A stretch of DNA of 64,000 bases. Origin: Thereva unica. Its lineage: Eukaryota; Arthropoda; Insecta; Diptera; Therevidae. A program made the translations under genes and the position numbers. The DNA is taken from assembly GCA_949987705.1 (NCBI GenBank), contig OX465281.1, positions 106,814,266 to 106,878,265 on the forward strand, given 5' to 3'. Shown one piece after another: positions 34,013 to 44,344 of the stretch (its first letter is position 1; each line of letters starts with the position of its first letter). The notes below the pieces were generated by a model that was not told where the DNA came from, made no database searches, and was given only the letters and a program-made list of their open reading frames with translations.

Positions 34013-34307
34013 CTTTGCAGATTAAGACGGCCAACTTATACGGCAGCTGCATTCAGGGAGCGATGCGAGATTGCGCTCGCACTACACAAGAACGTCATTC
34101 CTAAAGACTGCACCACTACACAAGTTCACTACACCAACCAATGGATACCACTTCAGCAGCAAAACCATTGGATTTACTCCCTCAAAGAAGAAGTCACCAT
34201 CAATATAGTGTGTAATGCGGTCTCCTACGAACAAAAATTGAGAGGAAATGGAATTCTGCTTCTGAAGGCCCAGTGCATCGTCAAGCAAGGATCTTCACTC
34301 ACGATCC

Positions 34308-34668
34308 GTGGTCAACACCAGCATCGAGACCTCGTTCACACTTCCAATTAACTTCATAACCCTCGCAGTAAAATTGTCTACTCTACGTCCTGATGAAATA
34401 CCCAAGTTAACCAGCAGAAATCACAGTGAACTGTTCGCCAGCTGGTCGAAACAAATTAAGGAACTAAAGGCGAAAACCATTATCCAACACAGTTTGTCTA
34501 AGCACGAAGCCCACCAATATGCAGTAGGATATTCCAGTCTAATTCTCCTTTGCATCGGAGCATTAATTTGGGTGTATCTGAAACGCAGATCTTCCTCGTT
34601 TCCGAAGCCAGCACCACGAAGCCCACCTAGACCGAAAAGCGATCCTGCTTTTGAACTTCAAGAGTTCA
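34308..34668 (+). pseudogene. BEL env-like C-terminus with membrane anchor
   Basis: Out of frame by one with the preceding env-like segment, this is its distal part. It has a hydrophobic transmembrane stretch (about residues 76-92, SSLILLCIGALIWVYL) followed by the basic stop-transfer KRR and a Pro/Ser-rich tail. The open frame continues past 34670, but that part belongs to the inserted hAT element. The intervening 34013-34307 is the same region with disrupted frames. Described only as a degraded relic. Confidence 0.75.
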
Positions 34669-35394
34669 AGGCCGGGGATAGGGTTGCCAGGTGTCCGGAT
34701 TTAGCCGGACATGTCCGGCTTTTTACGGTGCTGGCGGACAAATATATGCATGTCCGGCCTGTCCGGCTTTTGTCCGGATTTTAGCCTTTGGCCTCTGGTT
34801 ATGTAACTGAATTTTTTTTTGTTTTGAGCCGAAGATTTAGGCAGCTTTAAGCTTTGTTTTGCATTGGGGTAAATTCAAAAATTCATCTCTGCCGCATCAA
34901 TGCAGAATTTAGCTACAGACTTTAAATTGAAGTCTGTAGCTGTTAATCTGAAGTCTGTTTTGAATTTACCCGCTACACAGCCTACTGTTCGTACCCTAAT
35001 TCACACATAAGTTACACAAAATCAAATCAAATTCATTGTCCTCCACATCCACCAAAGTGAAAAGTTCTTTTTAAGTGCCAAAGTGAAAAGTTCTTTTTAA
35101 GAGATTTTTTAGTGAAATTTTTAGAGGTTTTGTCTATCTATACAAGTTCTTTTATTAGTTGTGCCATCGTTAGGAGTTAAGAAACCGTGTCGCGCAGGCG
35201 CTTTTCTTCGTTTTATTAGTAAATTTAGCGGCAGCCGGTACACCTTATTTTTGGTAAGATTTTATTTGTAATTTTCTCTGTCCTGATTTATGCTAAACTA
35301 CAAAAGTAAAAGTACATGGTTAAAGTTTGTTCTCTCGTCTTACTGTAAATACATTATACTGATTTATTATACGATTTTCTTGCAGTTTTAACTA

Positions 35395-37943
35395 TGTCGA
35401 AGAGAAAATGCCTATTTTCTGATACTTAAAAAAAACAATATAAAATGTTCAAATCTGGGAATGAGCCATGGGAAGCAAAATGTATTATTTGTGACCAAGT
35501 AATTTCCATTGCTCATAAAGGTAAAGCTGATTTAGAAAAGCATTTAAAAACTGATAAACACACATTGAAGTTTCGTAGTACAGCTACTACTTCGAAAATA
35601 GATACCTTTATGGAGTCAAACGCGGCCTTAAGTTTGAAACGAAGCGTTCATGCCACAGAAGCTACTTTAGTTTACCATACCATTAAACATCACGAATCTT
35701 TTAAGTCACTAGACTGTACAGCTCCACTTGGTAAGTGTATCTACCCAGATTCGAAAATCGCTAGAGATGTAACTTGTTTTCGCACAAAAGCTGAAGCTAT
35801 TTTGAAAAACGTTTTAGCACCATTTGCACTAGAGCAAATATTAGAAGAGGTTTCGGAAATACGATACATAAGCGTCGCCTCAGACGGTAGTAATCATGGT
35901 GCTACTAAGCTTTTTCCTCTTCTTATTCAATATTTTAATCCTAAGAAGGAGGGAATTCAAGTTCACTTAATAGACCTACAGGCCCTACCCAACGAGACTG
36001 CTGAAACCATATAAAATTACATACTTAGTAATATGATTGAGAAAAATTTGTTAAAAAAATTAATAGCATTTTCCGCGGACAACACGAATGCTAACTTTGG
36101 CGGCAGAGACAGAGGTGGAACCAACAATGTTTATAGTTTACTGAAATCAGTCACTAAAAACGACAATATGATCGGAGTTGGATGCATTGCGCACATCTTC
36201 AGTAATTCTGTACATCACGCTATTGACTCTTTACCCATTTCTATCGACAGTATTGTTATGCAAATACACAACAATTTTGCCAGCTTTACAGTACGAACAG
36301 AAGCTTTAAAAAATGTATGCATCGAGTTAGAAGTGCATTTCAAACAGATGCTTTACCATTCAAAGACTAGATGGCTATCTCTGTATCCCGCTATAGAGAG
36401 ACTTTTGCAAATGTACGATTAAAGGCATACTTTCTTTCATTACCTAATCCATCTAGACCATTAAGGCCCGGTTTCATGGGCACGGATATATCCACGGATA
36501 ATAAATATCATGGATATTCTGTCGGATATTTGGTGTGTTTCATCGACCGGGATAAATGATGCCTCCGTATTCGAAAGTCTATGTTATTTTCGGACATAGA
36601 ATTTGAACATAGTGTCAGTTGTTAATTGTTTTTCGATATCAGGTAAGGAAGTTGGCATTTGATTTTATTTTCTGTAAAATTGGAAAAGTTCGTTGCGTCA
36701 AATATGAAGTATTGTAATAAAAATTAAATCCAAACATATCACCGTGAGTGTTTTTAACGTCAACCATAATTTTCAAAAACTCAACTCAAAACTGATTTAT
36801 TCAATCAGTGATGGAAATTAACCTAATCATTGATGGACAATTGTTCGAATCTGACAAAAAATGATGGAATATGGGACATATATGATGTTGAAAAGATGGA
36901 ATGATTGCAATCATTGATGGAACTTGAAACACACCCTATTTTCAAAAATAAATTGAAACTGTTTGTTTTTAACGTTAAACATAATTTTCGAAATTTCGAA
37001 CATAGCATACTAAATGAGGCTACGTCCAGCGGATATTTTTACGACCAACGCAACCCAGTCGTATTTATATCCGACTGAGATATATCCAGGTTGGTGAAAT
37101 GAATATATTCGGTCTTATTATTATCCGGGTCGATGAAACCGGCCCTAAAAGACTTTTTCGAGAATGACTTCTCCGAGTGTTATTTATGGCTCTTGCATTC
37201 TTTTATGGCCGTATACCAAAGCCGAATCAAATATACTGAAACTTCAGATATTTCTGTCAATGAAGTAATCGACCAATGTTCACAAATCGTATATAACATC
37301 ACTGAAAGGTTGGAGCAAAACTTTTGTCCAAACAAAGTTATGGGAGTTTTAAATCGATTATTAAAGACAAATCAAGTGGAAGAATTTAGAGCAAACATGA
37401 GGAATAGGTACATAATTGCCAAAGATTACTTAGAATCCTGGACCTCTGAATTTAGCACCAAATTAAAGCACTTTCATTGGATGACACTAGATGATGTCCC
37501 AACCTGGCAACAAGCTGCAGAAACTATTGATATTTTGTCTAGAAAAAAACGTCCAGTTGGATGACAGTAAATTCTTCGATCAGTGGCAAATTTTCACGAA
37601 ATTTTTGCAACAAAAAAAAGATGACTTTGCCTTTAAGAAGCTTTTGGCACATGAAAAGTGGACAGCTTATTTCAAATTACAGGATAATGAAGAATTTTAT
37701 TCGGAATTATTGAAATTGGCAGAATATTACTTTACGATTCCAGGCCATAATGCCAACGCCGAAAGGGTGTTCTCTTACATAAACGCCCAATGGACAAAGG
37801 AACGCAATAAATTGCATACAGACACAATCACAAAGATGATGTTGCTGTTGTGTAATTTGAAATTATCTTGTCAGGAATTTTATGAAATGATTTCCAAGAA
37901 AAATAACGCTCTTGACAAAGTGGGTTCAAACGAAAAATATTAA
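35395..37943 (+). pseudogene. hAT transposase pseudogene
   Basis: A start at 35395 (MSKRKC) follows a plausible intron (acceptor TTTCTTGCAG) and hits a stop after 11 codons. The frame resumes with a BED-like zinc finger: CIICDQVI, then HLKTDKH. Next come the catalytic-core pieces (VASDGSNHGATKLFPLLIQY; after an in-frame stop at 36012, FSADNTNANFGG; GCIAHIFSNSVHHA). A MITE interrupts at 36475, and the frame picks up at 37145 (DFFENDFSECYLW). After another frameshift near 37560 the C-terminal hAT dimerisation region follows (YYFTIPGHNANAERVFSYIN, to 37943). It would have cut and pasted the element; it is inactive. Confidence 0.9.
36475..37144. mobile_element. 670-bp MITE at a TTAA site within the hAT
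   Basis: Left TTAAGGCCCGGTTTCATG; right ATGAAACCGGCCCTAA, one base short of a perfect inverted end. Without the element the transposase reads on from ...NPSRPL to KDFFEND in frame, which locates the target as TTAA. The right 190 bp have a second copy at 18171-18353. No ORF with a domain. TTAA preference points to a piggyBac-type source (inference). Confidence 0.85.
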
Positions 37944-38214
37944 CACAGATTGTGTATAAAGAAGTAAAACAAAAGTCTAATGAAATGACCAGTTTTCCGT
38001 CCAAGAAAAATATATGATTTTTTATTTTGATTACCTAATGAAGAATTTTTAATTTATTTTGATACTATATTATTAATAAACCGTTGAAAATACTTAACTG
38101 ACTCTATTTCTATTTAAAATGGGTAGTCCGGCTTTTGGGGCAAAATGTCCGGCTAAATGTAACGCCGTATCCGGCCTTTTTATTTTTGGACCTGGCAACC
38201 CTAGCCGGGAAGGA

Positions 38215-38586
38215 TGTCTAAAACCACAACAAATTTCCCGATGTCTGAAAATGCAGCAAATTTCTGGCACGCGCGTGACCCTGCATTGGTGGACATCCGC
38301 TCGTTAATAAATAAATATACATATTACGATCAGCAATTATTGGACCATCAGCAATAATTGTTACCTGCTTGCACATTGATTTTCGAGTATTGATTCTTAG
38401 CCTGTTCAAGGTTCAATTCTTGAGCTTTGATGTGTAAGCAAATAATTTTTATATAAAAGAAGAAACAAATAAATTAAATTCATTCAGTATTAAGAATCAA
38501 GCCTTTTATTTTATACTCAGTGTGAGGCTGCACTGAGAAGTCAGTTAGTGAGAAGTTAATAAATAGATAAAATAATCTATTTTTCA
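38215..38586 (+). repeat. BEL 3' LTR
   Basis: Nearly identical to the 5' LTR (see that entry). It starts 3 nt past the distal hAT duplication, so only the polypurine tract separates the hAT insertion from it. The downstream flank begins with the duplicated GTACC. Confidence 0.95.
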
Positions 38587-38656
38587 GTACCCTTGCTTCC
38601 TACCCTCTCTCGCATCTTGGTCCTGCAAGTGCCGCGGCTAAAATCTGTCGGTAGAT

Positions 38657-39822
38657 GAAATTTGCCCCCGTCACTTAGTGAAACCCAAATATCACCCAAT
38701 AATGACTTAGGTCATTACCAGGTGTCGGGATATACTTTAGTGCACAATCTCTCCCCCCATAGGGGTATTGCCATTTATGTTAGGGACGACGTGGCTTATT
38801 ATAAAATTTATTCAAGCGCGACTTCAGATTTTAATTATCTTTGGATTAAAATCATTTTCCAAAGCCACGTCTTATTCTTCTGCTTCCTATACAGAAGTAA
38901 CGAAGCCACCTCTTCATCATTTGATACTATTTCCGAACAGATCTCGGGTTTTTTGTCGTCCAATCCTGAGTGTGAAATCATTGTTGCGGGTGATTTCAAT
39001 GTTCACAACGTTAAATGGCTGACTTACTCAAATGGCACCAGTATTTCTGGCAAGGACGTCAATAACTTGCATCAAATTGTGGATCATCCCACAAGAGTCC
39101 CTGATGTTGCTGATCAAGGAAGATATCTCCTTGATCTTTTTCTAACTTCTCATCCACCGCGTTACTCCGTCGAAGTTGATTCACCTCTCGGCAATTCAGA
39201 CCACTGCCTAATCAGTGCTAACTTCCCATTAGAATTTCCCACCCCTCCCAAACCAGTTCGAAGAACTGTATGGCATTATGGGAAGGCCAATTGGCTGGGG
39301 CTTATTAATTTCTTCCAGTCTGCAGACTGGAACCTGTGTTTCCGGAATAGAAACGCCAACTCTGCCACTATCCGTATCACCAGGATCATACAGGCAGGAA
39401 TGCATTTGTTCATTCCCCATTCTACCAAATCTGTGAAGCCTAGGCCCAACAGATGGTTTAATCGGGAGTGTATGAATGCAATCAAAACTAAAGAAGCCGC
39501 CTTCCGAGCGTACAAGAGCTTCCCGAGTGAATCGCTCCGTTTAGAATACATACAACAAAGATATTCTTGTAAAACCGCTATCAAAAAAGTCAAAACCTTA
39601 TTTGACAACAAATTGAGAAGTAAACTCCTAAAAGCAACCTCCTGTAGCAAAAACTTCTGGTCCTTGGTAAGTTCCATCAAGAAGAATTCCACTACAACTT
39701 CAACCCCTTCCTTTATTCACAATGAGAAGGTAATAACAGACAGAAAATCCAAGGCCAATTTATTAGCATCTATGTTCGCTTCGAATTCTTCTTTACTCGA
39801 AACGTCCGAACTCCGAGCGTAA
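38657..39822 (+). pseudogene. LINE-A endonuclease and linker
   Basis: APE-type endonuclease motifs are in order: SETQIS with the catalytic Glu at the very start, GIAIYVRDD, VAGDFNVHNVKW (Asp/Asn) and GNSDHCLISA (SDH end motif). Then comes a linker with RTVWHYGKANW and WFNRECMNAIKTKEAAFRA, standard for jockey/CR1-type ORF2. The frame ends in a stop at 39822; the RT reading frame continues right after in another phase. Confidence 0.9.
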
Positions 39823-39832
39823 CGCCCATTCA

Positions 39833-41439
39833 ATGGACAGGGTTTTTTTCAGGACTCGAGAGGTGTACAGGTGCCTCAAAGAGCTCGATGCCAACAGATC
39901 CACTGGACCCGATAATATACCCCCTATCGTCTTAAAACAATGCGCCTCACCTTTGGCTAAACCTCTGCGCAAATTATTTTCCCTGTCATATTTCTCCGGA
40001 GTTTATCCCGACTCTTGGAAACTTGCCCATGTTCAGCCCATACCGAAAAAAGGTGACTCCAGCAATCCCTCCAATTACCGCCCAATAGCAATTACTTCTA
40101 TTCTCTCCAAAACCATGGAGACGATAATCAACAAAAAGCTTATGGGATATCTATCCAACCTACTCATAAACGACAGGCAGTATGGCTTCCGACAAAAAAG
40201 ATCCACTGGCGATCTTTTAGTCTGTCTTACAGAACACCTCAGCCGTAGTCTGCATGAATCCGGTGAGTCTAGTCTGGTAGCTTTGGATATCTCCAAGGCT
40301 TTCGATAGAGTTTGGCACCCAGCCCTGTTAGCTAAACTCAAAGCTATTGGAGTTGACTCACTTCTACAGAAGTGGATTGAGAGTTTCCTTTCTGGCCGTT
40401 CAATCAAAGTAGTATTGGATGGCGTCAAATCCGCACCCCACCCGATCTCTGCGGGGGTCCCCTGGGGTCAATTTTATCACCGGCCCTATTTGTCATATTT
40501 ATAAATGACCTTCTTTCAATTCACTCCAACCCACTTCTCAGCTTCGCTGACGACGGTACTCTACGTTACTCGTACAGCGTCGATACCATACAGGCTCATG
40601 CCAGATCCTGTCTTGATGTTCGCGAACTAATGTCCAAGTCGATTAATAACGACATTAAACTGATTCTAAAATGGGGAGAGAAGAATCGTGTTGAATTCAA
40701 CTCCGACAAAACCAAGTACTGTCTTATCTCCAAAAAGAAGCTCAACACCTCTCCACCCTTGAGAGTGGATGGAGTTCAACTAATGGCCGACCCATCCTTA
40801 CACATCTTAGGCGTGACATTAGCCAAAGACTTGCGATGGAATGACCACATATTCCAAATCGCCAAACAAGCATCCCAGTGTTTGGGATTTCTTAAGAGGT
40901 GCAAGTTCCTCCTCCAGCCATCGGCCCGTGCTGTTATTTATAAATCCTACATTCGGCCTCTTCTCGAATATAACTCCCTCGTTTGGGGCGGCGCCCCAAT
41001 AACCACCTTGGCATGGTTAGATAAGGTGCAAAAAAGGGCGCTCAAGTTAATTGATGACGACACCGCCTGCTCCACCATCGACCCCTTGAGCCACCATAGG
41101 AATGTAGCAGCACTGACAAAATTTTATCGCTACTATCATAGTGACTGTTCCTCCGAGTTAAACGCTCTCCTGACTCCACGGCAATCTTATACCCGCAACA
41201 CCAGATTAGCCCACTCGTCTCATTCCCTTCACCTGCAACTACCCTTTTCACGCACTCAACAAGATATGAATTCGTTTGTTAATAGAACAACTCGACTGTG
41301 GAATAATCTCTCGCAGTCAGTATTTCCGAGCTCCTATAACCTCCAAGAGTTCAAACGCAGGGTTCATCACCACCTTCTTCAATACCCCCCGTACCCTTTA
41401 ACCCTTAACCTATACCCCCCCATCCCTCCCCCGTACTAA
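39833..41439 (+). pseudogene. LINE-A reverse transcriptase (copy 2), one frameshift
   Basis: Two segments. 39833-40435 has STGPDNIPPIVLKQC, NYRPIAITSILSKTME, QYGFRQKRSTGDLL and LDISKAFDRVWH. A one-base deletion within the VPQG motif (about 40457) shifts the frame. The rest, from about 40458 to 41439, has the FADDGTL catalytic box, LGVTLAKDLRWNDH, IRPLLEYNSLVW and the C-terminal TRLWNNLSQSVFP. The FADD box agrees with copy 1, so F at that position belongs to the family and is not a local mutation. Confidence 0.9.
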
Positions 41440-41639
41440 ACTTACTGCTAGACATTGCCCCATGACGTGACAAATGACATGACGGACTAGTAGTACAAAG
41501 GGTGACTCCTGAGCTTAGCACTGCCACATAAAAAAAAAAGATGGATGCAGGTGTTATTCTGGGAAATTTGGTTGTGGGAAAGGAAATGACTTTTGTTGTG
41601 GGAATAAAAATGTTGAGGGATATTTATGGGAATGGAATT

Positions 41640-42592
41640 TGTGCAGCATGTTTACATTTAATTAAACGGGACTTGTAACTCGCGCATGCCGAATGAATAA
41701 AGTTAATAAATCTTTACCCGGGGGCTAGACGATCAATTTTTCAATTGCAATATTGCATTGCAGCATTAAAATTGATCGTCTATCCCCTGTTGCAATATTG
41801 CATACAATATTGTAAATGTAATTGCTGCATATGCAAGAAATTCAGATTTTTATTAATACAAAATGGCGGAAAATGAAAAATCCTAAACAGTGGTGATTAT
41901 TTGACGCGAGATTTTATTGAATTGGATGACAATTAACATAATTTTTTTTACAAAGTAAAAGTTAAGGCTGTTAACTATTTTTTTATAACAAAATGACTAA
42001 ATTAACGAAAATTAGTACAAAAAAAACGAACAACTATCTCCTGCACGTTTTTCGCAAGAATGAAATTGAAATGCAATGAAATTCCTGCCGATAAAACTTT
42101 GACATTCAAAATTTCAAATTGCAGACATATTGATCGTCTGGCCCCCGGGTTATATGTGTTGAGCAGAGCTTTTAAATACATATAAAACTCCTGCTCAACC
42201 AAGTCAGTTTATCCATCGTAATAAGCATAATTTTACTGTAATTATGCGAAATATTTCTCATCCCTAAATTTAAAATAAATTAAAATAATTGCTGGAAAAA
42301 TTTCTTTGAAAGATATGAGCATTTTCATTCATAAGTTGAGAGTTCTCCGCAGCCGCAAGCAATACAACCTCCCCAAGCAGAAGCGCGCATGCGAATGGCG
42401 TAAAATGTCAACAATCTAGTAATCAAAGTGATAAAAATACAAATTTCGTATTTTTTAGTAAAAATTGCTACAAATTACTGCTGTAGCATATGTGTAAAAT
42501 ACAAAAACCTTAAAATAAAAATAAATACATAGATAAAAACGGATGTTTTTCAGTCATAATTTGTTAATTTTTTAAGTAATCATTGAACTCCC
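41640..42592 (+). repeat. Dispersed repeat family, copy B (with nested MITE)
   Basis: The plus strand matches the minus strand of copy A, with landmarks such as CGCGCATGCCGAATGAATAA, GCAGCCGCAAGCAATACA and TTTTTTAAGTAATCATTGAA. A 433-bp MITE (41717-42149) sits in it; copy A has the uninterrupted version (AATCTTTATATG). No coding region. Confidence 0.8.
41717..42149. mobile_element. 433-bp MITE, TTA target, CCCGGGGGC ends
   Basis: The ends CCCGGGGGCTAGACGATCAA and the complement of CCCGGGGGCCAGACGATCAA are inverted repeats. TTA flanks both sides (41714-41716, 42150-42152), a typical PIF/Harbinger target. The homologous empty site in repeat copy A confirms the limits. A third, internal inverted copy of the end (AAATTGATCGTCTATCCCC at about 41768) lets the left 80 bp fold into its own hairpin. 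No transposase. Confidence 0.9.
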
Positions 42593-43307
42593 AGAAAAAC
42601 ACACATTGCTTTAGCAATACGAGGTCTCCCAGATTACATGGCAGCAAGTGATTTGATAGGAGGAGTTAAATGAAGGATTTGTCTGAGCTTTTAAACATTT
42701 TTAAGAGCTTAGCTGGGGAACATGCGCGGGATGTCACGACGTTTGAAAACAACTATACATAGTGTCAACCGGCACAAGGGGAACGTGATCGCAGTCGACC
42801 GGGACCAGCCGTAACTGTCAACCGATGGGAACGTGAATAATAGTCGACTATGAGGAGCCGTACCGGACAGACGTATTTTGATAGACGATAGGAGACATTA
42901 TTTTATTTCATTGGTGTTCTTATTTGCTTTTACAATTTAAGGTCCTTTGACAGTTCAGAAGCGGGATCGGAACTCAAGCGTTGAGCGCTCGTATATACTG
43001 AAAACTGTTGCGTAGGAATCGAGTTAGCAGAGATTCAATTGCTGATTGATTAATAAAAAACAACGAAAATATTTTTGAAAACAGCAAAATAATTTTGAAA
43101 AAGGACCACGAAAATATTTTTGAAGAAAACAATTAAAATAATCTTGGAAATAGACGAGAATTATAATTTTGATTGAAAAACATCTTTTCTTATTATTCCT
43201 ATAATTGTTCTATTAGGTATCAGGTAACTTTGAAATAGTAGTATAAAATAATACTGCAACATGCCTGCAGTCAAAATTAGGGCCAAATTCAAGGAAAACT
43301 TAGAGAA
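42593..43307. other. Possible 5' leader/LTR of the gypsy-like element
   Basis: No ORF. GC-richer around 42720-42880 with a doubled GTCAACCG(G/A)...GGAACGTGA motif (about 42766 and 42818), AT-rich afterwards. Its place directly ahead of a gypsy-type gag suggests leader or LTR sequence, but no second LTR or primer binding site was found. Confidence 0.3.
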
Positions 43308-44115
43308 ATGAACGAATCTACCACAGTAACAAGGGACGAATTAGTACAACGTCTAGCGGAATTGGTGGACAGCGATCGGGTAGAAATAAGCGAGGAAAAT
43401 GAGGTGCAAGAAGACGAAGAAAACAGAGAATTCGAAAATTTGAAAGACAGAGTGGACTTTCTTTGCAAATTGGTAGAAATTCTAATCAACAAACCCTCGG
43501 TAAAGGAAATGAGCCCGAATATATCTAACGAAACCAATAGGGAAAGCGATACCCATACTGTTACCAATGACCCAACACCGTCCTCGTTCCAAAGGATTCG
43601 CGTTGTTATAGAAATTTTGCCCGAATACAATCCAGTTAATGAGACTTCACTAACGTCAATTTATTAGTAGAATTAATCAACTGAAGGAAGCATATATATG
43701 GGATGAAAAAACATTATTGTTTGTAGTTCAAACTAAACACCATGGGCCAGCAAAAGGTTGGATCGATAGTTTACCCTTTGCCTTTTCGAGTTCGAATGAT
43801 TTTGTCGGCGCGTTTTTAACCAATTTCCTTACAATCGTCAATCAAGCCGATGTACACATAGAGATGATAACTACCAAGAGGAAAATGAACGAATCGTTTG
43901 AGGAATATTTTTATAAAATATGCGCTAAGGGCAACAGAGCCTCCCTTGATAATGTGAGTATAATAAAATATATTCGCATGTTTGAATCATTTCGGCTTGC
44001 AGAATTCAATTGCAAGCCACAATTATTCATTAAAAAACGAAACCAAGCCCAATTCCTGGCTCGCACGAATAATGGGAGAGAAGAAGAAAATAAAATAAAT
44101 TCTTGTAATAACTGA
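43308..44115 (+). pseudogene. Ty3/gypsy-like gag fragment
   Basis: The first frame (43308-43667) has an acidic N-terminal region and ends in a stop after VNETSLTSIY. A second frame carries on from about 43660: INQLKEAYIWDEKTLLFVVQ, GWIDSLPFAFSSSNDFVGAFL, then NQADVHIEMITTKRKMNESF and SLDNVSIIKYI. The order W-DE...VQ...W.DS......F...F....N...I is the capsid part of Ty3/gypsy gag proteins. A frameshift near 43660 and a further break near 43990 (after YIRMFESF) disable it. No protease or polymerase follows; LINE-B sequence starts soon after 44115. Confidence 0.75.
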
Positions 44116-44344
44116 TGATTTCCTACAATATTGACTCTGAGTGCCTTATAATAGGCTCAGTTGAGTATTCCACATCAATTTGTAAAGTCAATCATCAATA
44201 TGTTCAGTTCATCTAATGACGTGTACTGAGTAGGACGTGCTCTGTGTCATAACCGATTTTGTTTTACGAGCACTACCAATTTTGTGCACTACCAATCATT
44301 AGTTTGGATTTTCTATAAATTAATTATTTTCTATAAATATCACC

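Larger units (their letters stand above)
34679..38203 (+). mobile_element. hAT DNA transposon inserted in the BEL element, dead
   Basis: Terminal inverted repeats begin TAGGGTTGCCAGGT on the left; the right end is ACCTGGCAACCCTA. The flanking 8-bp duplication is GCCGGGGA (34671-34678) and GCCGGGAA (38204-38211), one mismatch. An 8-bp duplication and a T/CA-G start are hAT features. Subterminal GTCCGGC-type motifs are abundant near both ends. It landed next to the BEL polypurine tract. The interior encodes a broken transposase and holds a MITE at 36475-37144. Confidence 0.92.
26894..38586 (+). mobile_element. BEL/Pao LTR retrotransposon with env-like region, dead
   Basis: Two LTRs (26894-27262, 369 bp; 38215-38586, 372 bp) start TGTCTAAA and end TTTTTCA. 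They are flanked by a perfect 5-bp duplication GTACC (26889-26893, 38587-38591). A primer-binding-like TGGTGACCCCGACG follows the 5' LTR, and a purine tract (GGGAAGGA) precedes the 3' LTR. Inside, in order: gag with zinc knuckles, protease, partial reverse transcriptase, RNase H, integrase and an env-like part. Gag-pol is one frame with in-frame stops, a frameshift and an RT deletion. It also holds a hAT element (34679-38203) and a 179-bp insert in gag. It cannot encode working enzymes. Confidence 0.95.
38657..41538 (+). mobile_element. LINE-A copy 2, near full-length ORF2, 5'-truncated
   Basis: The same family as 4328-5763. It retains most of the endonuclease, the whole reverse transcriptase, the 3' UTR with CATGACGGACTAGTAGTACA and a short poly(A) at about 41528-41537. 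It begins within the endonuclease (SETQISPNND), so the 5' end was lost. ORF2 is broken twice. No convincing target duplication was found. Confidence 0.88.

Noticed and set aside
34669..34784. Extension of the env-like frame past the membrane anchor
   Set aside because: It reads into the hAT terminal repeat and is not part of the BEL protein.
26894..38586. An intact endogenous virus
   Set aside because: Although an env-like part is present, the polymerase core is deleted and several stops and inserts break gag-pol; it is a dead retroelement copy.
38640..41560. Target duplication around LINE-A copy 2 (AGATGAAAT against AGATGGATG)
   Set aside because: Only a weak, imperfect match; not distinguishable from chance in AT-rich DNA.
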